Source: Carposina sasakii
Lineage: Eukaryota; Arthropoda; Insecta; Lepidoptera; Carposinidae
Length of the DNA: 64,000 nucleotides
Assembly: GCA_014607495.2 (NCBI GenBank)
Contig: CP053171.1
Coordinates: 1,612,001 to 1,676,000 of the forward strand
Direction: 5' to 3'
The notes beneath the pieces are model-generated. The model was not told where the DNA came from. It was given only the letters and a program-made list of their open reading frames with translations, and ran no database searches. Each line of letters starts with the position of its first letter. The first letter of the stretch is position 1. Below are positions 12,230 through 23,500 of this stretch, one piece after another. The position numbers and the translations under genes were made by a program.

Positions 12230-12450
12230 GGTGTCACAGAAAAAGGTATGAAAATAGCCCGCTATAGAGACCCTTTCCGCAAACTTTGAGAATCGAAATC
12301 ACATGTTTATTTAAAAAAAATATTAATATTCCTAAGTTGTTTAGGAATTCTCTATAAGGTACTATCTGAAAAAACATTTCGAAATAGGTTCTCTATTTTC
12401 ATAACATTTCGCTAAACATCTCATAGTCCTTTGTTACATCCTGTATATAG
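12230..12450. repeat. MITE with TTGTTACATCCTGTAT-type end
   Basis: It runs from atacaggtgtcacagaaaaa to tttgttacatcctgtatat, with the same centre as the 56930-57172 copy. It lies between the clarin-like gene and htt. Confidence 0.7.
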
Positions 12451-13245
12451 CTCTGTAGATTTTTCACTTAGATTTGATCTATGAAGATCTCACCAACCTT
12501 ATGCCACGCGTGCTGGCATTCCGTTCACTTCACAACTGAAAACTTTAACTGAATTCTCTGGCAGTCTCGTATCTGCGTAAAAACCGTCTAACATGCCTCA
12601 CTCTCTCAATAAAAGCTCAGTTTAAACTATAGCTAAGTGCACAAATGTAAATATACTTTTCTAGTTGGTTCCTACTGCTCAAAAATATACAGCTGCTTTC
12701 ATTAGGATAATTAACGTCGTAACTGTCTAACTCTATATTATACAAGGTGTAACAGGAGGTGCAGGTTAAGCGAAATTATATTAAAATGACCCACTACAGT
12801 GCAAATTTGAGAAATTTTCATAGAATTTCGTTTAATATACCTCTTTTGTCACAGCCTGTAGAAGACATTAGTTTGACAGAATCAGACACAAATTATGAGT
12901 ATATACTGCTCTAAAAAGTATAGTTATTAGTTAACTACTTGTTTCTGTTTCAAAATATATAAGCATTATATATTAATTCTCTTATTAAAATGACGCTAAA
13001 TTCTGAACTGTTTAATTGCTTATTTCCATAAAGCACCTAGTATTCAATATTTTATTTATCAATCCAAATTAGTTGTTGACAAATTTTAAATAACAGAATA
13101 GATGATATTTTCATAATCTACATATTGCATGAGATCAATATTAGGACAATGGAATAGTATAATGTATATTAAATATTAAAACAAATCCGTCATTTTAATC
13201 TGACCTTAAACCTAGATTACACCGTGGAGTAAATTAATATTAGAG

Positions 13246-13776
13246 CCGATTTTTCCAATAGGCAAATAGCCTAATCTGTGGAATAAAGTCGATGCTGCGT
13301 TTCCATTGAGGCGGAGCTGGGCAGAGAGGATCGGAGAAGAGCGGTGAAAAGTGGTGTTTCCACTGAAGTGGAGCAGAGCGGAGCATACTTTTGGAATTGC
13401 GCATTTTTTCGCTGAATTACACTCAATCTGTCAAAAAGAGCATACGACATGTTGTCGTTAAAAAAGAAAAAAGCAGGCGGCGTGGCGTTATATACTCACC
13501 CCCGCACCCCGGTCCGCACCTCGCCGCTCCGCTCTCCCGTTCGTCCACTACACAACCTAGCTGTCCTCCGCTCCGCATCGCCTATTTTTTTAATATCCGT
13601 TCAGCTCTGCTCCACTCAGCTCGTCCATTGAAGCGGAGCGGAGATTTCAAGCCTAGTGATTGGTCAATTCACGCACCGATCCTCTCCGCTCCGCCTCAGT
13701 GGAAACGCAGCCTTAGACAAAGACAGCATCAACTATATCTTTCAGATAGGCTATATGACCATTGGAAAAATAGCTC
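13246..13776. repeat. Nested foldback elements
   Basis: The outer inverted pair is atttttccaataggc...agcctaatc against its inverse near 13745-13776. The inner pair is ctgcgtttccattgaggcgg against ccgcctcagtggaaacgcag (13694-13712). The inner sequence is repetitive (gctccgctc). Confidence 0.72.
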
Positions 13777-14095
13777 CTTAGTCTAGTATATTATGTAGTG
13801 ATGGTGATAATAAACAAATTGAAATCACATAAGAAGCGTCAATAAAACAGTGAGATGACGTAACCTAGTGTCACCCACGTGACTATCTAACCTCGCAGTG
13901 ACAACCACAAGAACCTGTCCACAAAATTTGAGGACTTAAAATCACATGTTTAATTTTCAAAATTGTATGAGCATTTCTGAGGTGTTTAGGAATTCTCCAT
14001 ACTATCTGGAAAAATAAATATGTGATTTCGCCTCTCAAATTTTATAGGTTCACTTTCGCCTAACATACCCCCTCTATTACACCCTGTATAAATAT

Positions 14096-14521
14096 TTAAA
14101 CCAAATCCAAGCAATTCATCAGCTCTTCCAAGCACACATTTGACTCACACAACTCCCTCAACTTAGACAGTTGTGACAAACTAAAATCCGACTTGCAAGC
14201 GACTACACATAACAACCTTCTATCACTAAAACTCATATGACTCTTACACGAGAAATAATCCTTAAAAACGCCGAAATTACCACTAGAATCATACCTACTT
14301 TGTTTGTAAACGCCTTTTTTAAAACCTAACCTCAAAATGTAGAAGCATAGGGCGGCCATTTTGCGTATAAACCGGTTCGAACTGGCTGACACTAGTAATG
14401 TTAAAACGCAGTACGGAAGCAGCTGAGATGAGATCTTTTCGTTTAGTAGATGGCATAGAGCTTCGAATATCCAGCCGCTTAGAACTGGCAGCTGGTCTTG
14501 GGATACTGCTGTTTCGAATAC
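14096..14521 (-). CDS. htt: htt exon w42 (last exon, stop codon)
   Basis: The acceptor is attttattacag. Phase 0 in, 142 codons including TAA at 14098-14096. It begins VFETAVSQDQLPVLSGWIFE (human [20 protein letters not shown]), keeps TLLVSASSNRFIRKM (human FFVSASTSPWVAAIL), and ends LEELMNCLDLV. The protein ends at about the same place as human HTT. No canonical AATAAA on this strand lies within 900 bp downstream; the nearest is at 13056-13051. Confidence 0.96.
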   Translation of the reverse strand, partial: VFETAVSQDQLPVLSGWIFEALCHLLNEKISSQLLPYCVLTLLVSASSNRFIRKMAALCFYILRLGFKKGVYKQSRYDSSGNFGVFKDYFSCKSHMSFSDRRLLCVVACKSDFSLSQLSKLRELCESNVCLEELMNCLDLV

Positions 14522-17500
14522 CTGTAATAAAATATTTTATTTTATATGTAAAACAGACAGTGATAAGTTCTAAGTTATAAACTAATTAGAAAACTGTACA
14601 CCAATTATATTTTTTTGCTTATGAATAGCTGAGACTTGTTAATTAAATGTTATATAAATTTTAAAAATTCCTTATTTAAGTTTTAAACATAAATAATGTA
14701 AGCTAATAAACTCCATTATGTTTGCCTAATTTGCAAAAGCAAAAGGGTAGTATCTTCTATGCTGCTCTGGAAGTGAAATAAAACGTATAATACTACAGCT
14801 GCTTCTCTTCCCGGGCATACTGTACAAGTCAGTAGAGGGACAAGAGGGTCTTGGTGTTTTGTAGGCGATGGGCTGACCACCTGTCACTACTAACCGAACT
14901 TGTACATCTCAACTATACCCTCAAAATTGGTCAGAAGTGGCACCATGTGGTTCTATCGGCCCTTGGCGCTCTGCCTACCCCGTAAGGGATAAAGGCGTGA
15001 TTCTATGTATGTATGTTATTGTATTTGGTTTAATTAGTTCCACAAATAATCTACTTATGTCATTGACCGAATTTCGGTCAAGGCGGCCAATCTCAACAGA
15101 GATTAGCCAACTGCGCATGAGATAATTATAGTGCACAAATGTGTATAAAAAATCTTACCTCAAAAACCACCTCAGCATTCAACACCGAAACGTCAATACT
15201 CATGTCTCTCTCGCACAATACACCCATCTCTTTCCTCTCAGTCTCTTTGCAGCTCTCTACAAACTCTATGACGACTCTACTTAGCGTCGCGGCTGGAGGT
15301 AAAGTCTCTTTTAAAAAGTATTTAAGGGCCGACGTCACGATTTCTTTAGACTCTTTTCGACGACTTTGTCGAAGCGCCTTGTATAGTAGAGTGATGCGTT
15401 CCATTGAGTTCATTAGTATGTCGGGATCCATGTTTGATACGTCAGAGGTTAGTTTTGGACTTAAAAGTCGATTATCCGCTGGAAAAATTTTTTTTTGTTA
15501 TTAGGGGCCATCCATCAGTTACGTCACACAAATACAAGACTTTTCAACGGTTTTCTTTGTCACGGTTGCCACATTTTTAGAAACCCCTACCCCTGATGTG
15601 ACGTCACACATTTACTAATTCTATGCGTGTATTTAATCAAAATAAAACAGTTTTTATATTTTTGTCTTCACATATCAATTTCGTGTCACATTCTGGTGAT
15701 ATCCTCTCCCGTTCAAGGTTTAACGTTATGGGTGCTTATCACGAAAATGAATGTGGAAACATGTTAATGGTTTTAAGTTACTATCTTACTATGTACACTG
15801 TTTTAAGTTACTATCTTACTGTGTACACTGTTTTAAGTTACTATCTTACTGTGTACACTGTTTTAAGTTACTATCTTACTATGTACACTGTTTTTCGAAA
15901 TAAAAATAAATCACAACCGTGCTTAGATACATGTGTACGTACATACATACATAGACACGGCTGTGTAACCAAAAATGGGGTAGCTAAAACTGCAAGATTA
16001 CAAAGGAGTTCCTACCGCCACGTTAATATGACAGGGTCAACTAAAAGATCAGTGACAAGTAGCTAGCTCGTCGCCTGAAAAGATGCCCCAGAGTTCCTTA
16101 GTAGACTCTTACGACATGCACGGAAGGAGATGCAGCTGATGTATTCTAGTGAAGCCCCGCGTCAGCACAGCAAGTAGTCTTGTCATAACGTATCACTACA
16201 TATTATAAAACAAAGTCACTTCTCGCTGTCTGTATGTATGCTTAGATCTTTAAAACTACGCAACGGATTTTGATGCAGGTTTTTTTAATAGATAGAGTGA
16301 TTCAAGAGGAACGTTTATATGTATAGCTAGGGACCCGCCCCGGCTTCACACGTGTGTAATCCCCTTTCACGCGGGCGAAGTCTTGTAACGACGTATACAT
16401 AATACATACCAGAGAACAGATGTACCATAAGGATCATAATCGCGTGCTCCTCTGAGTAATTTTTCATGTTCTCGAGAAGTTTCTCTATTATTGTATTCTT
16501 AAGTTCTTTGGGTAGCACTTGCTGGCGTAATGTGTTTGTTATTCCCTGTGAATTAGAGTTTAAATTAATACAATTCATGATCCTACTAATATTATTAATG
16601 TGAAGCATTGAAAATTTAAACTTTGGATGTTTGATAAACTTTCAATAAAAAGTACTGAAGCGATTTTGATGAAACCTGGTACTTATGTAGTTGATGATCT
16701 CCGACCGTATTTCGGCCAAGGCGACCAATCTCTACGGGATACGAGATACAAGTGTGTGCGTAAACACAGATACACTCTCTATTCCGTTACTCTCATAGTC
16801 CGATGGGACGGAAAGCCGACACGACCGGAGAGAGATCAGGCGCAGGATCAACGGTTTTACGTGCTTTCCGAGGCACGAGCTAAGTGACAATTTTACAACA
16901 TTAAAATCACTATGGGTGCGCCCACCACCGTAGGGCCCGGTGATGGGCGCACCCATAGTGAATGTTTGAACTTCCGAATTGTAACGCCTAATATAATTTC
17001 ATTTATTATAAAATTATTAATAAAGAAAATGGAAAAAAGTCTTCACCCGAGTGGGAATCGAACCCACGACCGCTGCAAACCGTGCCAGCCGCTATAACTA
17101 CTAAGCCACCGGGTCAATTACTCGGATGACCAATTTTACCATCTCTTTTCTAAATTACATATTGGCAACGTTATTCTTCATCCCGATAGCTATACACTAG
17201 CCAAATCTCGGCAAACAAAGCTGAATCCCTCAGCACAATGTTTTTTTAAGATGAAACGATCAACCATATCCTAACGGATTATATTAATGGAGAAATTTAT
17301 AAATTCGTTTATGAAACATTACAATCTGTACATGAAATAAATTCATTGGCACAGACCCGTACCGTTATGTACGAGTAGTTAGTACAATGTTGCAAGCACA
17401 AGTATATCACAAGATGTACACAAACATAAAAAAGTATAGTGACATCACATATGTAAATAGAAAATATAGATAAAGCTTGTGCATATAAGGAGGGCTTATG

Positions 17501-20500
17501 TATGTGCAAGGTATATTAATGTAGGACTATGTATGAATATTGTTCTAAAGTATATATAAATAAATATTCACACACTTCACAACACATTGACCTAGTCCCA
17601 CACTAAGATCCCTAAGGTCTTGTGTCGTGGGTACTAAGCAACGGTATATTAATACATAGGTAAGTATATAAACATCCATGACTCGGAAACAAACATCGAT
17701 GTTCATCACATCAATGTTTGCACCTACCGGGATTCGAACCCAGGACCTATGGCGTCGCAGGTCGGGCCACTACCAACTACACCAATCGGCCGTCTGTGTG
17801 TGAACATATATTTATATAGGCCAATTTGAAGGATATAGTTGACACTGTCTATTTTGATAAAGAAATAGCGAAAGATGCCGCTCTGGAAATGACAAAAAAA
17901 AAGTATAACACTACAGCTGATTCTCTTCCCGGGCAAACTGTACAAGTCAGTAGAGGGACAAGAGGGTCTTGGTGTTTTGTAGGCGATGGACTGACCACCT
18001 GTCACTACTAACCGAACTTGTACATCTCAACTATACCCTCAAAATTGGTCAGAAGTGGCACCATGTGGTTCTATCGGCCCTTGGTGCTCTGCCTACCCCG
18101 TAAGGGATAAAGGCGTGATTATATGTATGTATGTCTCAGAGAAAGACAGCAAAAATGTATTTATCAATTCTGCCTATTGAAATAAGCCAGCAACATGTCG
18201 CTGATTTTATATCTGCCCTTTTATAGCTTAACATGGATGTGAGACCTCCTTTATGATCCTACAGCCCTATTAATGTATGTATTTATGAAAAATCGAGAAT
18301 AAATAAATATATTTAATCTTACCTTGACAACTAAGCCAGTGCAGTAATGCCTCGGATTGGTCAAAACGAACTCTATTGCTATATGTATAAGGTCCGGATG
18401 ACCTAACTCCACTAGTGTGAATAATACCGTCCAGTGTAGACTTTGTTCGTACAGCGATATCCTAGAAAAATACCATAATAATGTCAATAAATAAATAGTA
18501 ATAATGTCTCCGACCGTATTTGGGTCAAGGCGGCCAATCTCAACCGCCTCCTGATTACCTAATTTGCAATAGCAAAGCCGTAGCAAAGCGATAGCGAAAA
18601 TTGTACAATATTCGCCTTGAAATGTCAAAGTTCTTTTGAAATTCGTTCTACGTAATACGAATTTGACAAGCAATCAGCGATTTTCGTAAAATTTTCGCTA
18701 TCGCTTTGGTTTTACTAGTTAGGTAATAAGGGGGCGGAGCTAAGCCAGGTGCGCAATAGATATTATAGTGCACAAGTGTGTGCGCAAACACAGATGCACT
18801 CTCTATTCTATGAGAGAGGTGGAAAAAAGCTATAAAAGACCTTACTCACTTGGCATTAGGCACTAAATACTGCTTCACGGCGGCTATCAACTGTGTCACT
18901 AAATCTTGGTAGGAGTTTGGCGTGCTTTGATTCATCATATGCATGGGTGTTCTGAAAGTAATATTATTATTAACTAAACTAAATTAATCTAATTTTACAG
19001 AACATCAACCTAGTCCTCCATTAAGACCCTTAATTATCTATATTATTATAAATTATAATGTATCCGACCGAATATCGGTCATGGCGGCCAATCTCAACTG
19101 AGATTAGTCAACTACGCAGAAGATCTTTATTATAATGTAAGTACTAGTATGTGCGCAATCACAGATGCACTCTCTATTCCGTTAATCTCATAGTCCGATG
19201 GGACGGAAAGCCGACACGACCGGAGAGAGATCAGGCGCAGGACCAACGGGTTTACGTACTTTCTGAGGCACGAGATAAGTGACATTAAATTCGTACATGA
19301 AACATATTACTTATACAGGATGTTTTTTTGTGGCCACCATTAACGAAGGGTACGTACTTTATACATCAAATAAAGTAAGTTTATGCCAAAAAAAATGCTG
19401 GGAATTTTTTTGTTTTTTTTTTTTTGTTTTTATTTTAATTACTTGATCGGGCGAAATTTATGGTGTCTAGTGTTTATGTTAGTTTTTTTATAGACAGATA
19501 TTAATTATTTCTCGTGAAAAAATCTTGCAACGCGCGTCTATGTGCATTTATGCAGAAAAACGCAGTCTATTTACTCAACTTTGGACCCTAATATTTTGGA
19601 AACCAGACACTTCCCAGGTATGCTTCCATGGAGAAAAATGATCGTGATGATGAGGAGATTCCGTAGTTTTCGGGAACGTTGACGACCAAAAATCATTCTG
19701 TATATCGTCAGGACTAAGCACCTGCATACATAACTATAAAAACATCAATGTCTCGGCAACAAACATATAGGTAGATCATTATTTCAATGTTTGCATCTAC
19801 CAAGATTCGAACTCAGGATCTATAGTGTGGAATTATTGCACTTATACAAAACTACAGTAGGCTTACAATATGTGCCTGGCCGTCACTTACACCCTATACA
19901 GGGTGAATTTTGGTCGTCAACGTTCCCGAAAACTACTGAATCTCCTCATCATCACGATCATTTTTCTCCATGGAAGCATACCTGGGAAGTGTCTGGTTCC
20001 CAAGATATTAGGGTCCAAAGTTGAGTAAATAGACTACGTTTTTCTGCATAACTGCACATAGTCGCGCATAGCAAGATTTTTTCACAAGAAATAATTAATA
20101 TCTGTCTATGAAAAAACTATCATAAACACTGGACACTATGAATTTTGCCCGATCAAGTAATTAATTTAATTAAAAAAAAAATTTTTGGCATAAACTTACT
20201 TTATTTGACATATAGAGTACGTACTGTTACAGGGCGCGTCAGGACTTTGTTTTTAAAAAAGGAAATCGTTAATTTTATGACACCACTTTTATTTAGAAAA
20301 ATAGAACTATGTACTAATAGACAAGACGTGTGTATCGCGCGGAAGTCCAAACCAATCTAAATGTAAAAACAATAATATTATGTTACCGAAATCAGATTGC
20401 ATTTACCTACGGAAATGCAATCTATGAGTCAGCAATTTTCGCTCCATAAGCTAACCCTGTATTTTAAGATATAACAACCCCCCCGTTAAGATCGATCATC

Positions 20501-23500
20501 ACAGAAAAAGAGTGATGAGAGATAGGATTTGGATTTCCGTTTGATTTACAGTCGTAATATTAAAATTAGTATAAAAAGTAAAATAGAAGTAAAAATAGAA
20601 GTAAAATTATTCTTTAAGGGATGAAATTAAACTTATATTTCTAAGGGTCACGTTAATTAATCAGATATATTGCATACTAATAATTTATTATGTTCCTCCG
20701 AGTCGGAGTTGGAGTGACTCTATTGTTGCTCTCGGTTTCATCCGAGGAGCAATCTGAACTATCCTTAACACTTTGAACAATAGACATACTGGTTGAAGTC
20801 GGATTTTCAACCTTCTTACTGTTGTAGCATTGATTGAATATTTTAATACAAGTTGGGGGTTTATTTCTTGTTAGTCTTTTGCAATATTTGAAAAATATAT
20901 ATATAAAGAAAACTATGCCAATTGTGTAGCTTAACGACATGTAATGAAAACCATATTGTTCAAAATGTGAAGGGTTTTCTAATTTACTTAGTTCCTTTTC
21001 GAATGAGTCTAAATGGATGCTGGCATGTAACAATGAGTCCAGATTTTCGACATTCTCTAATTTAGTAAAAGGTAATTTTACAATTGTTTTGTTTAATTTT
21101 GACCTTTCGCAACAGTCATCTAAAATAATATTAAAATCTGATATTTTGTTGCTAGTATTTCCAAAAGTAATTTCACTAACCGCGTCAAATTGCAAGGTTT
21201 TATAGAAGGCTTTACAATTTTTTGGAAGATTTAGTATACCGGTTCCGAATAAAATTATATCGGAGCTATCAGGTTCTTTGTTACATGTAACATGACATTT
21301 TCCAGGTTCTGACTGCACATAGATCCAGCGATTATTATTTATTTTATGGAATACATCTACAGACCCATGAATTATACTAATAGAACATACATCCGGCAAC
21401 TTATTAACTACGTCACTCAATAGAGTCGTTTCACATGTGGGATTCGCAAACACTGAATACACATTCACCAACACACACACATAGCATTTACCACTGATAA
21501 CTTTACACTTACTAATATCTCCTATCAGTGAGTAGAACATACGATCAGCTGTTATTGCGACATAAGGACTGTTCGGAGCTATGAGTACAAAAGTGTCAGG
21601 TTTCGATATATCATACGGAATAGGTAAAGGAATAACGTTATACAAGTTATATACTTGTGGTAGAATTAAGGGGATCTTAACAACAATGATTATCTTATTG
21701 AAGTGATAGAAACAAATTAATTTGGATATATCTATAATCTCGTGAATGTTTTGCAGAGTTAAGGATATAGGGAGTTCATAATGTTTAGGTAGGTTATTTC
21801 TATTTCTATCAAGTTCATTGTATAGTTGATGCGGACTTAGTACAGTCGGGTGCAGAACGTTTAGTTTTGCAAAAAGTATCGCATTGTTTATGTCATCAAT
21901 ATCAAAGGATAATGTTAGTATTATTGACTGTAACGAATTTAATAGTGAATTAAGTTGAGATTTAATTTCTAATTTGTCATTAGAATTTGTGATTTTCCCC
22001 ATGATATCCTGTATGATTTCCATATTTTTTACTAAATGTTTCTCATTTTCATTTACCTTTGACATTGAGTTATTAAACGATGAGATAGTGGTTTTGATAA
22101 CATGGATGTTATCTCTCATAAGATGAGCTAACTGTTTTTCGTCTAACTGTACATCATTTATGGCTTTAGAAAATTTAACGGCGTCTTCTGCATCTAATGT
22201 ACCGAAAATAGTTTTGAGTATTGATCCTCCAAAGTCTAGCAGACCTCTCTTAAATCGTTTATTCGGTTTTTCATCAACAAGTAGGTAAGACACGGAAGAG
22301 AATTTATTTACATTATTAATGTGCTGATTTCGCAAGGCAGAGAGTGAGTTTAAACAGTCGGACTGTACTTTGGAAGACGACAAAGCATTACACATTACCG
22401 TAAGTTTCTCGAATAAAAATTCAATCTTTTCTATGTTAGGTTGAATGTGGCTTATATCTACGTAGGCAATAACGTTCCAGTCGTTATTGGTAAATTTTAC
22501 ATCTAAGAGCTTATCAAAGTATAGTCCTGGACTACTTATTATAGGTGTAACGAATTCACCCATGACCGATGATTGCTTCCACCTGAAATAGGATAACTAA
22601 ACTTACACAGTAATAAAATTACGTTTTGGCAATTGGTAAGAAAAGCTGTGAGTGTTTCCCGTTCTCCCTTGTACGAGCTTATGAAATTACACAAAACATT
22701 AATAGGAAATGGGTCAGGGGATACAGGCATTTCTACCGTTACGGCAGCGTCACTGCTTTTCTTAGAGTCTATTTTAGTTTCAGACATGATGTAGTAATTA
22801 TATGAAAATAAAATAAAATAGAGTGTAGAGTATTGAATAAGATTACGTGAATAAGGATTCAGTATGATTTATCGAACGACTAACACTTGAAATAGTAAGA
22901 AATTATCAATAACAAAAAACAGTATGTTCAACTTACAACGTCAGGAGGATGATGGCGATAAGCTTCATTTCAAGAACGGCAGAAACAGCGGGCGGCCTTT
23001 TAACAAGGCAGCAGGAACAGCGGGGCGGCCTTTTAACAAAGGCAGCAGGAACAGCAGCAGCAGTGCCACACTTCTATGGTGGCGACGGCGAGGCGGCGAG
23101 GATATAGTAAGAGCGGCGGCGGCGTTATACCTCACACCAGCAGATTCAGAGGACTCCAGGGGTAACCGGCAGCGATCACACCACTGAAGATGCGGCTAAG
23201 TGCGTCTTCGGCACCAGCAGATACAGTGGACTCCAGGGGCGACCGGCAGCGATCACACCACTGAAGATGCGGCTAAGTGCGTCTTCGGCACCAGCAGATA
23301 CAGTGGACTCCAGGGGCGACCGGCAGCGATCACACCACTGAAGATGCGGCTAAGTGCGTCTTCGGCACCAGCAGATACAGTGGACTCCAGGGGCGACCGG
23401 CAGGCGATCACACCACTGAAGATGCGGCTAAGTGCGTCTTCGGCACCAGCAGATACAGTGGACTCCAGGGGCGACCGGCAGGCGATCACACCACTGAAGA

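Larger units (their letters stand above)
10405..14095. other. Intergenic, between htt stop and clarin-like start
   Basis: It holds the htt 3' UTR, the clarin promoter region, and repeats: a 25-bp inverted repeat (11151), a family V piece (11640-11860), MITE copies (12230, 12745, 13905) and nested foldbacks (13246-13776). A candidate poly(A) signal for htt is the minus-strand AATAAA at 13056-13051, about 1 kb past the stop. No further gene is visible. Confidence 0.6.

Noticed and set aside
13391..13786. Plus-strand frame of 131 codons, Arg/Ser/Pro-rich
   Set aside because: It lies across nested foldback elements; the composition reflects gctccgctc repeats.
20677..22563. Host gene for a membrane fusion protein
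   Set aside because: It is enclosed by matching LTRs with primer site and polypurine tract, so it belongs to the mobile element.
22583..22622. Intron between gag stub and env
   Set aside because: The GT-AG interval is about 40 bp, too short for an insect intron; the acceptor may be a relic of the env splice site.
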